This document shows, one piece after another, positions 13,377 to 25,963 of a stretch of 64,000 bases of DNA. Position numbers and translations under genes: made by a program. The first letter of the stretch is position 1. Each line of letters begins with the position of its first letter. This DNA is from Auanema rhodensis. Taxonomy: Eukaryota; Nematoda; Chromadorea; Rhabditida; Rhabditidae. The stretch spans positions 124,001 to 188,000 of the forward strand of contig CAXKVF010000086.1 in assembly GCA_964057225.1 (NCBI GenBank), given 5' to 3'. The notes beneath the pieces are model-generated. The model did no database searches. It was not told the DNA's origin and saw nothing but the letters and a program-made list of their open reading frames with translations.

Positions 13377-14960
13377 ACCGCATCTCTTTATCTTTCACGT
13401 GAAGCGAGTTACATACCAAGTGCACATCACGTGTACATTTAATTAGCATAAATTAAAGTTCACGTAAAATTCAAAGTCATGGTTACCATGCACCAATATC
13501 AATAAAAATTTGTTTTTAGACTAATATGGACATGGAGAATCTAATTTTGAAAACCGCATCTCTTTATCTTTCACGTGAAGCGAGTTACATACCAAGTGCA
13601 CATCACGTACACATTTAATTAGCATAAATTAAAGTTCACGTAAATTTCAAAGTCATGGTTACCATGAACCAATATCAATAAAAATTTGTTTTTAGACTAA
13701 TATGGACATGGGGAATCTAATTTTGGAAACCGCATCTCTTTATCTTTCACGTGAAGCGAGTTACATACCAAGTGCACATCACGTGTACATTTAATTAGCA
13801 TAAATTAAAGTTCACGTAAATTTCAAAGTCATGGTTACCATGAACCAATATCAATAAAAATTTGTTTTTAGACTAATATGGACATGGGGAATCTAATTTT
13901 GAAAACCGCATCTCTTTATCTTTCACGTGAAGCGAGTTACATACCAAGTGCACATCACGTGTACATTTAATTAGCATAAATTAAAGTTCACGTAAATTTC
14001 AAAGTCATGGTTACCATGCACCAATATCAATAAAAATTTGTTTTTTGACTAATATGGACATGGGGAATCTAATTTTGAAAACCGCATCTCTTTATCTTTC
14101 ACGTGAAGCGAGTTACATACCAAGTGCACATCACGTGTACATTTAATTAGCATAAATTAAAGTTCACGTAAAATTCAAAGTCATGGTTACCATGCACCAA
14201 TATCAATAAAAATTTGTTTTTAGACTAATATGGACATGGAGAATCTAATTTTGAAAACCGCATCTCTTTATCTTTCACGTGAAGCGAGTTACATACCAAG
14301 TGCACATCACGTGTACATTTAATTAGCATAAATTAAAGTTCACGTAAAATTCAAAGTCATGGTTACCATGCACCAATATCAATAAAAATTTGTTTTTAGA
14401 CTAATATGGACATGGAGAATCTAATTTTGAAAACCGCATCTCTTTATCTTTCACGTGAAGCGAGTTACATACCAAGTGCACATCACGTACACATTTAATT
14501 AGCATAAATTAAAGTTCACGTAAATTTCAAAGTCATGGTTACCATGAACCAATATCAATAAAAATTTGTTTTTAGACTAATATGGACATGGGGAATCTAA
14601 TTTTGGAAACCGCATCTCTTTATCTTTCACGTGAAGCGAGTTACATACCAAGTGCACATCACGTGTACATTTAATTAGCATAAATTAAAGTTCACGTAAA
14701 TTTCAAAGTCATGGTTACCATGAACCAATATCAATAAAAATTTGTTTTTAGACTAATATGGACATGGGGAATCTAATTTTGAAAACCGCATCTCTTTATC
14801 TTTCACGTGAAGCGAGTTACATACCAAGTGCACATCACGTGTACATTTAATTAGCATAAATTAAAGTTCACGTAAATTTCAAAGTCATGGTTACCATGCA
14901 CCAATATCAATAAAAATTTGTTTTTTGACTAATATGGACATGGGGAATCTAATTTTGAAA
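13377..14960 (+). repeat. 5-monomer (880-bp) tandem duplication
   Basis: Units 77-80 (13377-14080) and 82-85 (14257-14960) share the same ordered rare variants 880 bp apart. These are AAAATTC with GGAGAAT, then CGTACAC with TTTGGAAAC, then a plain A unit, then TTTTTTGAC. Measured pairs include CATCACGTAC at 13601 and 14481, TTTTGGAAAC at 13721 and 14601, and TTTTTTGACT at 14041 and 14921. Unit 81 between them repeats the AAAATTC/GGAGAAT type of units 77 and 82. Several independent rare bases shared at one exact spacing show block duplication rather than chance. Confidence 0.9.
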
Positions 14961-15840
14961 ACCGCATCTCTTTATCTTTCACGTGAAGCGAGTTACATAC
15001 CAAGTGCTTATCACGTGTACATTTAATTAGCATAAATTAAAGTTCACGTAAATTTCAAAGTCATGGTTACCATGAACCAATATCAATAAAAATTTGTTTT
15101 TAGACTAATATGGACATGGGGAATCTAATTTTGAAAACCGCATCTCTTTATCTTTCACGTGAAGCGAGTTACATACCAAGTGCACATCACGTGTACATTT
15201 AATTAGCATAAATTAAAGTTCACGTAAATTTCAAAGTCATGGTTACCATGAACCTATATCAATAAAAATTTGTTTTTAGACTAATATGGACATGGGGAAT
15301 CTAATTTTGAAAACCGCATCTCTTTATCTTTCATGTGAAGCGAGTTACATACCAAGTGCACATCACGTGTACATTTAATTAGCATAAATTAAAGTTCACG
15401 TAAATTTCAAAGTCATGGTTACCATGAACCTATATCAATAAAAATTTGTTTTTAGACTAATATGGACATGGGGAATCTAATTTTGAAAACCGCATCTCTT
15501 TATCTTTCACGTGAAGCGAGTTACATACCAAGTGCACATCACGTGTACATTTAATTAGCATAAATTAAAGTTCACGTAAATTTCAAAGTCATGGTTACCA
15601 TGAAGCAATATCAATAAAAATTTGTTTTTAGACTAATATGGACATGGGGAATCTAATTTTGAAAACCGCATCTCTTTATCTTTCACGTGAAGCGAGTTAC
15701 ATACCAAGTGCACATCACGTGTACATTTAATTAGCATAAATTAAAGTTCACGTAAATTTCAAAGTCATGGTTACCATGAACCAATATCAATAAAAATTTG
15801 TTTTTAGACTAATATGGACATGGGGAATCTAATTTTGAAA

Positions 15841-18303
15841 ACCGCATCTCTTTATCTTTCACGTGAAGCGAGTTACATACCAAGTGCACATCACGTGTAC
15901 ATTTAATTAGCATAAATTAAAGTTCACGTAAATTTCAAAGTCATGGTTACCATGAACCAATATCAATAAAAATTTGTTTTTAGACTAATATGGACATGGG
16001 GAATCTAATTTCAAAAACCGCATCTCTTCATCTTTCACGTGAAGCGAGTTACATACCAAGTGCACATCACGTGTACATTTAATTAGCATAAATTAAAGTT
16101 CACGTAAATTTCAAAGTCATGGTTACCATGCACCAATATCAATAAAAATTCGTTTTTAGACTAATATGGACATGGAGAATCTAATTTTGAAAACCGCATC
16201 TCTTTATCTTTCACGTGAAGCGAGTTACATACCAAGTGCACATCACGTGTACATTTAATTAGCATAAATTAAAGTTCACGTAAATTTCAAAGTCATGGTT
16301 ACCATGAAGCAATATCAATAAAAATTTGTTTTTAGACTAATATGGACATGTGGAATCTAATTTTGGAAACCGCATCTCTTTATCTTTCACGTGAAGCGAG
16401 TTACATACCAAGTGCACATCACGTGTACATTTAATTAGCATAAATTAAAGTTCACGTAAATTTCAAAGTCATGGTTACCATGAACCAATATCAATAAAAA
16501 TTTGTTTTTAGACTAATATGGACATGGGGAATCTAATTTTGAAAACCGCATCTCTTTATCTTTCACGTGAAGCGAGTTACTTACCAAGTGCACATCACGT
16601 GTACATTTAATTAGCATAAATTAAAGTTCACGTAAATTTCAAAGTCATGGTTACCATGAAGCAATATCAATAAAAATTTGTTTTTAGACTAATATGGACA
16701 TGGGGAATCTAATTTTGAAAACCGCATCTCTTTATCTTTCACGTGAAGCGAGTTACATACCAAGTGCACATCACGTGTACATTTAATTAGCATAAATTAA
16801 AGTTCACGTAAATTTCAAAGTCATGGTTACCATGAACCAATATCAATAAAAATTTGTTTTTAGACTAATATGGACATGGGGAATCTAATTTTGAAAACCG
16901 CATCTCTTTATCTTTCACGTGAAGCGAGTTACATACCAAGTGCACATCACGTGTACATTTAATTAGCATAAATTAAAGTTCACGTAAATTTCAAAGTCAT
17001 GGTTACCATGAACCAATATCAATAAAAATTTGTTTTTAGACTAATATAGACATGGGGAATCTAATTTTGAAAACCGCATCTCTTTATCTTTCACGTGAAG
17101 CGAGTTACATACCAAGTGCACATCACGTGTACATTTAATTAGCATAAATTAAAGTTCACGTAAATTTCAAAGTCATGGTTACCATGAACCAATATCAAAA
17201 AAATTTGTTTTTAGACTAATATGGACATGGGGAATCTAATTTTGAAAACCGCATCTCTTTATCTTTCACGTGAAGCGAGTTACATACCAAGTGCACATCA
17301 CGTGTACATTTAATTAGCATAAATTAAAGTTCACGTAAATTTCAAAGTCATGGTTACCATGAACCAATATCAATAAAAATTTGTTTTTAGACTAATATGG
17401 ACATGGGGAATCTAATTTCAAAAACCGCATCTCTTTATCTTTCACGTGAAGCGAGTTACATACCAAGTGCACATCACGTGTACATTTAATTAGCATAAAT
17501 TAAAGTTCACGTAAATTTCAAAGTCATGGTTACCATGCACCAATATCAATAAAAATTTGTTTTTAGACTAATATGGACATGGAGAATCTAATTTTGAAAA
17601 CCGCATCTCTTTATCTTTCACGTGAAGCGAGTTACATACCAAGTGCACATCACGTGTACATTTAATTAGCATAAATTAAAGTTCACGTAAATTTCAAAGT
17701 CATGGTTACCATGAAGCAATATCAATAAAAATTTGTTTTTAGACTAATATGGACATGTGGAATCTAATTTTGAAAACCGCATCTCTTTATCTTTCACGTG
17801 AAGCGAGTTACATACCAAGTGCACATCACGTGTACATTTAATTAGCATAAATTAAAGTTCACGTAAATTTCAAAGTCATGGTTACCATGAACCAATATCA
17901 ATAAAAATTTGTTTTTAGACTAATATGGACATGGGGAATCTAATTTTGAAAACCGCATCTCTTTATCTTTCACGTGAAGCGAGTTACATACCAAGTGCAC
18001 ATCACGTGTACATTTAATTAGCATAAATTAAAGTTCACGTAAATTTCAAAGTCATGGTTACCATGAAGCAATATCAATAAAAATTTGTTTTTAGACTAAT
18101 ATGGACATGTGGAATCTAATTTTGAAAACCGCATCTCTTTATCTTTCACGTGAAGCGAGTTACATACCAAGTGCACATCACGTGTACATTTAATTAGCAT
18201 AAATTAAAGTTCACGTAAATTTCAAAGTCATGGTTACCATGAACCAATATCGATAAAAATTTGTTTTTAGACTAATATGGACATGGGGAATCTAATTTTG
18301 AAA
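15841..18303 (+). repeat. 8-monomer periodic duplication (1,407-bp spacing)
   Basis: Units 91-93 and 99-101 share the order TTTCAAAA junction, then C type with GGAGAAT, then G type with T159. Units 94-96 and 102-104 continue with the same A-G-A type order. The AATTTCAAAA marker sits at 16007 and 17414, a spacing of 1,407, which is 8 x 176 minus the single-base deletion in unit 98. The copies differ privately: unit 92 has CGTTTTT, unit 93 has TGGAAAC and unit 95 has ACTTACC. The block is therefore an older or edited duplication. Confidence 0.8.
17073..17247 (+). repeat. 175-bp monomer with single-base deletion (unit 98)
   Basis: The usual CAATAAAAATTT reads CAAAAAAATTT here, one base shorter, so the T at monomer position 127 is lost. 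The next ACCG starts at 17248, and all later unit starts are displaced by one base relative to a 176-bp grid. Zone 2 also holds units with T127 changed to A without loss of length (125, 130 and 140), so this A/T run is a recurrent mutable site. The deletion seems private to this copy. Confidence 0.9.
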
Positions 18304-20767
18304 ACCGCATCTCTTTATCTTTCACGTGAAGCGAGTTACATACCAAGTGCACATCACGTGTACATTTAATTAGCATAAATTAAAGTTCACGTAAATTTCA
18401 AAGTCATGGTTACCATGAAGCAATATCAATAAAAATTTGTTTTTAGACTAATATGGACATGGGGAATCTAATTTTGAAAACCGCATCTCTTTATCTTTCA
18501 CGTGAAGCGAGTTACATACCAAGTGCACATCACGTGTACATTTAATTAGCATAAATTAAAGTTCACGTAAATTTCAAAGTCATGGTTACCATGAACCAAT
18601 ATCAATAAAAATTGGTTTTTAGACTAATATGGACATGGGGAATCTAATTTTGAAAACCGCATCTCTTTATCTTTCACGTGAAGCGAGTTACATACCAAGT
18701 GCACATCACGTGTACATTTAATTAGCATAAATTAAAGTTCACGTAAATTTCAAAGTCATGGTTACCATGAACCAATATCAATAAAAATTTGTTTTTAGAC
18801 TAATATAGACATGGGGAATCTAATTTTGAAAACCGCATCTCTTTATCTTTCACGTGAAGCGAGTTACATACCAAGTGCACATCACGTGTACATTTAATTA
18901 GCATAAATTAAAGTTCACGTAAATTTCAAAGTCATGGTTACCATGAACCAATATCAATAAAAATTTGTTTTTAGACTAATATGGACATGGGGAATCTAAT
19001 TTTGAAAACCGCATTTCTTTATCTTTCACGTGAAGCGAGTTACATACCAAGTGCACATCACGTGTACATTTAATTAGCATAAATTAAAGTTCACGTAAAA
19101 TTCAAAGTCATGGTTACCATGAACCAATATCAATAAAAATTTGTTTTTAGACTAATATGGACATGGAGAATCTAATTTTGAAAACCGCATCTCTTTATCT
19201 TTCACGTGAAGCGAGTTACATACCAAGTGCACATCACGTGTACATTTAATTAGCATAAATTAAAGTTCACGTAAATTTCAAAGTCATGGTTACCATGAAC
19301 CAATATCAATAAAAATTTGTTTTTAGACTAATATGGACATGGGGAATCTAATTTTGAAAACCGCATCTCTTTATCTTTCACGTGAAGCGAGTTACATACC
19401 AAGTGCACATCACGTGTACATTTAATTAGCATAAATTAAAGTTCACGTAAATTTCAAAGTCATGGTTACCATGAACCAATATCAATAAAAATTTGTTTTT
19501 AGACTAATATAGACATGGGGAATCTAATTTTGAAAACCGCATCTCTTTATCTTTCACGTGAAGCGAGTTACATACCAAGTGCACATCACGTGTACATTTA
19601 ATTAGCATAAATTAAAGTTCACGTAAATTTCAAAGTCATGGTTACCATGAACCAATATCAATAAAAATTTGTTTTTAGACTAATATGGACATGGGGAATC
19701 TAATTTTGAAAACCGCATCTCTTTATCTTTCACGTGAAGCGAGTTACATACCAAGTGCTTATCACGTGTACATTTAATTAGCATAAATTAAAGTTCACGT
19801 AAATTTCAAAGTCATGGTTACCATGAAGCAATATCAATAAAAATTTGTTTTTAGACTAATATGGACATGGGGAATCTAATTTTGAAAACCGCATCTCTTT
19901 ATCTTTCACGTGAAGCGAGTTACATACCAAGTGCACATCACGTGTACATTTAATTAGCATAAATTAAAGTTCACGTAAATTTCAAAGTCATGGTTACCAT
20001 GAACCAATATCAATAAAAATTTGTTTTTAGACTAATATGGACATGGGGAATCTAATTTTGAAAACCGCATCTCTTTATCTTTCACGTGAAGCGAGTTACA
20101 TACCAAGTGCACATCACGTGTACATTTAATTAGCATAAATTAAAGTTCACGTAAATTTCAAAGTCATGGTTACCATGAACCAATATCAATAAAAATTTGT
20201 TTTTAGACTAATATAGACATGGGGAATCTAATTTTGAAAACCGCATCTCTTTATCTTTCACGTGAAGCGAGTTACATACCAAGTGCACATCACGTGTACA
20301 TTTAATTAGCATAAATTAAAGTTCACGTAAATTTCAAAGTCATGGTTACCATGAACCAATATCAATAAAAATTTGTTTTTAGACTAATATGGACATGGGG
20401 AATCTAATTTTGAAAACCGCATTTCTTTATCTTTCACGTGAAGCGAGTTACATACCAAGTGCACATCACGTGTACATTTAATTAGCATAAATTAAAGTTC
20501 ACGTAAAATTCAAAGTCATGGTTACCATGAACCAATATCAATAAAAATTTGTTTTTAGACTAATATGGACATGGAGAATCTAATTTTGAAAACCGCATCT
20601 CTTTATCTTTCACGTGAAGCGAGTTACATACCAAGTGCACATCACGTGTACATTTAATTAGCATAAATTAAAGTTCACGTAAATTTCAAAGTCATGGTTA
20701 CCATGAACCAATATCAATAAAAATTTGTTTTTAGACTAATATGGACATGGGGAATCTAATTTTGAAA
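18304..20767 (+). repeat. 8-monomer (1,408-bp) tandem duplication
   Basis: Units 105-110 (18304-19359) match units 113-118 (19712-20767). Shared rare markers at exactly 1,408 bp are GCATTTCTTT (19011 and 20419), TCACGTAAAA (19091 and 20499) and ACATGGAGAA (19161 and 20569). TAATATAGAC occurs at 18801, 19505 and 20209, spaced 704 bp, so a 4-unit subperiod is nested inside the 8-unit one. CCAAGTGCTT occurs at 19751 and 20983, 1,232 bp (7 units) apart, showing that duplications of other lengths overlap this one. Confidence 0.88.
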
Positions 20768-22175
20768 ACCGCATCTCTTTATCTTTCACGTGAAGCGAGT
20801 TACATACCAAGTGCACATCACGTGTACATTTAATTAGCATAAATTAAAGTTCACGTAAATTTCAAAGTCATGGTTACCATGAACCAATATCAATAAAAAT
20901 TTGTTTTTAGACTAATATGGACATGGGGAATCTAATTTTGAAAACCGCATCTCTTTATCTTTCACGTGAAGCGAGTTACATACCAAGTGCTTATCACGTG
21001 TACATTTAATTAGCATAAATTAAAGTTCACGTAAATTTCAAAGTCATGGTTACCATGAACCAATATCAATAAAAATTTGTTTTTAGACTAATATGGACAT
21101 GGGGAATCTAATTTTGAAAACCGCATCTCTTTATCTTTCACGTGAAGCGAGTTACATACCAAGTGCACATCACGTGTACATTTAATTAGCATAAATTAAA
21201 GTTCACGTAAATTTCAAAGTCATGGTTACCATGAACCTATATCAATAAAAATTTGTTTTTAGACTAATATGGACATGGGGAATCTAATTTTGAAAACCGC
21301 ATCTCTTTATCTTTCACGTGAAGCGAGTTACATACCAAGTGCACATCACGTGTACATTTAATTAGCATAAATTAAAGTTCACGTAAATTTCAAAGTCATG
21401 GTTACCATGAAGCAATATCAATAAAAATTTGTTTTTAGACTAATATGGACATGGGGAATCTAATTATGAAAACCGCATCTCTTTATCTTTCACGTGAAGC
21501 GAGTTACATACCAAGTGCACATCACGTGTACATTTAATTAGCATAAATTAAAGTTCACGTAAATTTCAAAGTCATGGTTACCATGAACCAATATCAATAA
21601 AAATTTGTTTTTAGACTAATATGGACATGGGGAATCTAATTTTGAAAACCGCATCTCTTTATCTTTCACGTGAAGCGAGTTACATACCAAGTGCACATCA
21701 CGTGTACATTTAATTAGCATAAATTAAAGTTCACGTAAATTTCAAAGTCATGGTTACCATGAAGCAATATCAATAAAAATTTGTTTTTAGACTAATATGG
21801 ACATGTGGAATCTAATTTTGAAAACCGCATCTCTTTATCTTTCACGTGAAGCGAGTTACATACCAAGTGCACATCACGTGTACATTTAATTAGCATAAAT
21901 TAAAGTTCACGTAAATTTCAAAGTCATGGTTACCATGAACCAATATCAAAAAAAATTTGTTTTGAGACTAATATGGACATGTGGAATCTAATTTTGAAAA
22001 CCGCATCTCTTTATCTTTCACGTGAAGCGAGTTACATACCAAGTGCACATCACGTGTACATTTAATTAGCATAAATTAAAGTTCACGTAAATTTCAAAGT
22101 CATGGTTACCATGAAGCAATATCAATAAAAATTTGTTTTTAGACTAATATGGACATGGGGAATCTAATTTTGAAA

Positions 22176-22221
22176 ACCGCATTTTTAGACTAATATGGAC
22201 ATGGGGAATCTAATTTTGAAA
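22176..22221 (+). repeat. 46-bp truncated monomer, copy 1 (unit 127)
   Basis: The unit starts ACCGCAT and continues directly TTTTAGAC, joining monomer position 7 to position 138. This removes 130 bp (positions 8-137, with one T of ambiguity at the join). The tail to GAAA is intact, so the next monomer starts normally at 22222. The only shared sequence at the join is a T, so microhomology is minimal. The unit is identical to the one at 23102-23147. Confidence 0.93.
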
Positions 22222-23101
22222 ACCGCATCTCTTTATCTTTCACGTGAAGCGAGTTACATACCAAGTGCACATCACGTGTACATTTAATTAGCATAAATTA
22301 AAGTTCACGTAAATTTCAAAGTCATGGTTACCATGAACCAATATCAATAAAAATTTGTTTTTAGACTAATATGGACATGGGGAATCTAATTTTGAAAACC
22401 GCATCTCTTTATCTTTCACGTGAAGCGAGTTACATACCAAGTGCACATCACGTGTACATTTAATTAGCATAAATTAAAGTTCACGTAAATTTCAAAGTCA
22501 TGGTTACCATGAAGCAATATCAATAAAAATTTGTTTTTAGACTAATATGGACATGTGGAATCTAATTTTGAAAACCGCATCTCTTTATCTTTCACGTGAA
22601 GCGAGTTACATACCAAGTGCACATCACGTGTACATTTAATTAGCATAAATTAAAGTTCACGTAAATTTCAAAGTCATGGTTACCATGAACCAATATCAAA
22701 AAAAATTTGTTTTGAGACTAATATGGACATGTGGAATCTAATTTTGAAAACCGCATCTCTTTATCTTTCACGTGAAGCGAGTTACATACCAAGTGCACAT
22801 CACGTGTACATTTAATTAGCATAAATTAAAGTTCACGTAAATTTCAAAGTCATGGTTACCATGAACCAATATCAATAACAATTTGTTTTTAGACTAATAT
22901 GGACATGGGGAATCTAATTTTGAAAACCGCATCTCTTTATCTTTCACGTGAAGCGAGTTACATACCAAGTGCACATCACGTGTACATTTAATTAGCATAA
23001 ATTAAAGTTCACGTAAATTTCAAAGTCATGGTTACCATGAAGCAATATCAATAAAAATTTGTTTTTAGACTAATATGGACATGGGGAATCTAATTTTGAA
23101 A

Positions 23102-23147
23102 ACCGCATTTTTAGACTAATATGGACATGGGGAATCTAATTTTGAAA
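23102..23147 (+). repeat. 46-bp truncated monomer, copy 2 (unit 133)
   Basis: The join between monomer positions 7 and 138 is identical to that of the copy at 22176. The distance between the two is 926 bp, which is five full monomers plus 46 bp. The same rare deletion with matching neighbours means the truncated unit was copied with its surrounding block, not formed twice. Confidence 0.93.
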
Positions 23148-25963
23148 ACCGCATCTCTTTATCTTTCACGTGAAGCGAGTTACATACCAAGTGCACATCA
23201 CGTGTACATTTAATTAGCATAAATTAAAGTTCACGTAAATTTCAAAGTCATGGTTACCATGAACCAATATCAATAAAAATTTGTTTTTAGACTAATATGG
23301 ACATGGGGAATCTAATTTCAAAAACCGCATCTCTTTATCTCTCACGTGAAGCGAGTTACATACCAAGTGCACATCACGTCTACATTTAATTAGCATAAAT
23401 TAAAGTTCACGTAAATTTCAAAGTCATGGTTACCATGCACCAATATCAATAAAAATTTGTTTTTAGACTAATATGGACATGGGGAATCTAATTTTGAAAA
23501 CCGCATCTCTTTATCTTTCACGTGAAGCGAGTTACATACCAAGTGCACATCACGTGTACATTTAATTAGCATAAATTAAAGTTCACGTAAATTTCAAAGT
23601 CATGGTTACCATGAACCTATATCAATAAAAATTTGTTTTTAGACTAATATGGACATGGGGAATCTAATTTTGAAAACCGCATCTCTTTATCTTTCACGTG
23701 AAGCGAGTTACATACCAAGTGCACATCACGTGTACATTTAATTAGCATAAATTAAAGTTCACGTAAATTTCAAAGTCATGGTTACCATGAAGCAATATCA
23801 ATAAAAATTTGTTTTTAGACTAATATGGACATGGGGAATCTAATTATGAAAACCGCATCTCTTTATCTTTCACGTGAAGCGAGTTACATACCAAGTGCAC
23901 ATCACGTGTACATTTAATTAGCATAAATTAAAGTTCACGTAAATTTCAAAGTCATGGTTACCATGAACCAATATCAATAAAAATTTGTTTTTAGACTAAT
24001 ATGGACATGGGGAATCTAATTTTGAAAACCGCATCTCTTTATCTTTCACGTGAAGCGAGTTACATACCAAGTGCACATCACGTGTACATTTAATTAGCAT
24101 AAATTAAAGTTCACGTAAATTTCAAAGTCATGGTTACCATGAAGCAATATCAATAAAAATTTGTTTTTAGACTAATATGGACATGTGGAATCTAATTTTG
24201 AAAACCGCATCTCTTTATCTTTCACGTGAAGCGAGTTACATACCAAGTGCACATCACGTGTACATTTAATTAGCATAAATTAAAGTTCACGTAAATTTCA
24301 AAGTCATGGTTACCATGAACCAATATCAAAAAAAATTTGTTTTGAGACTAATATGGACATGTGGAATCTAATTTTGAAAACCGCATCTCTTTATCTTTCA
24401 CGTGAAGCGAGTTACATACCAAGTGCACATCACGTGTACATTTAATTAGCATAAATTAAAGTTCACGTAAATTTCAAAGTCATGGTTACCATGAACCAAT
24501 ATCAATAACAATTTGTTTTTAGACTAATATGGACATGGGGAATCTAATTTTGAAAACCGCATCTCTTTATCTTTCACGTGAAGCGAGTTACATACCAAGT
24601 GCACATCACGTGTACATTTAATTAGCATAAATTAAAGTTCACGTAAATTTCAAAGTCATGGTTACCATGAAGCAATATCAATAAAAATTTGTTTTTAGAC
24701 TAATATGGACATGGGGAATCTAATTTTGAAAACCGCATCTCTTTATCTTTCACGTGAAGCGAGTTACATACCAAGTGCACATCACGTGTACATTTAATTA
24801 GCATAAATTAAAGTTCACGTAAATTTCAAAGTCATGGTTACCATGAACCAATATCAATAAAAATTTGTTCTTAGACTAATATGGACATGGGGAATCTAAT
24901 TTTGAAAACCGCATCTCTTTATCTTTCACGTGAAGCGAGTTACATACCAAGTGCACATCACGTGTACATTTAATTAGCATAAATTAAAGTTCACGTAAAT
25001 TTCAAAGTCATGGTTACCATGAACCAATATCAATAAAAATTTGTTTTTAGACTAATATGGACATGGGGAATCTAATTTTGAAAACCGCATCTCTTTATCT
25101 TTCACGTGAAGCGAGTTACATACCAAGTGCACATCACGTGTACATTTAATTAGCATAAATTAAAGTTCACGTAAATTTCAAAGTCATGGTTACCATGAAG
25201 CAATATCAATAAAAATTTGTTTTTAGACTAATATGGACATGGGGAATCTAATTTTGAAAACCGCATCTCTTTATCTTTCACGTGAAGCGAGTTACATACC
25301 AAGTGCACATCACGTGTACATTTAATTAGCATAAATTAAAGTTCACGTAAATTTCAAAGTCATGGTTACCATGAACCAATATCAATAAAAATTTGTTTTT
25401 AGACTAATATGGACATGGGGAATCTAATTTTGAAAACCGCATCTCTTTATCTTTCACGTGAAGCGAGTTACATACCAAGTGCACATCACGTGTACATTTA
25501 ATTAGCATAAATTAAAGTTCACGTAAATTTCAAAGTCATGGTTACCATGAACCAATATCAATAAAAATTTGTTTTTAGACTAATATGGACATGGGGAATC
25601 TAATTTTGAAAACCGCATCTCTTTATCTTTCACGTGAAGCGAGTTACATACCAAGTGCACATCACGTGTACATTTAATTAGCATAAATTAAAGTTCACGT
25701 AAATTTCAAAGTCATGGTTACCATGAACCAATATCAATAAAAATTTGTTTTTAGACTAATATGGACATGGGGAATCTAATTTTGAAAACCGCATCTCTTT
25801 ATCTTTCACGTGAAGCGAGTTACATACCAAGTGCACATCACGTGTACATTTAATTAGCATAAATTAAAGTTCACGTAAATTTCAAAGTCATGGTTACCAT
25901 GAACCAATATCAATAAAAATTTGTTTTTAGACTAATATGGACATGGGGAATCTAATTTTGAAA

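Larger units (their letters stand above)
7041..24731 (+). repeat. Array zone 2: A-type-rich with G, T and T159 variants (units 41-142)
   Basis: A-type units predominate, with about 19 G, 15 C and 9 T types among 100 full-length units. The T type (AACCTAT) occurs only here, in units 59, 66, 68, 72, 74, 87, 88, 121 and 136. CATGTGG (T159) is also confined here, in units 54, 57, 93, 101, 103, 124, 125, 129, 130, 139 and 140. ATATAGAC (A152) occurs in units 47, 76, 97, 107, 111 and 115. C139, which marks the next zone, is absent. Short dimer tracts occur: T-C-T-C in units 66-69 (11441-12144) and G-A-G-A-G-A in units 101-106 (17600-18655). The zone ends in a complex block carrying both truncated monomers. 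Confidence 0.75.
21120..24731 (+). repeat. Complex duplicated block containing the truncated monomers (units 121-142)
   Basis: Three related copies of one series can be read: units 123-127, 128-133 and 138-142. The series is A type, G type with T159, A type with an A8 run, TTTTGAG and T159, then (copies 2 and 3 only) A type with AATAAC, then G type. Copies 1 and 2 end in identical 46-bp truncated units; copy 3 does not. At a larger scale TAATTATGAA recurs at 21461 and 23841, 2,380 bp apart, which equals 13 full units plus two truncated units. T type then G type with TTATGAA precedes copies 1 and 3 (units 121-122 and 136-137). At least two rounds of local duplication are needed. Confidence 0.88.

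Noticed and set aside
22176-23147. Truncated units as attachment or insertion sites of a mobile element
   Set aside because: Nothing is inserted and there are no target-site duplications; an internal deletion of 130 bp followed by block duplication explains them.
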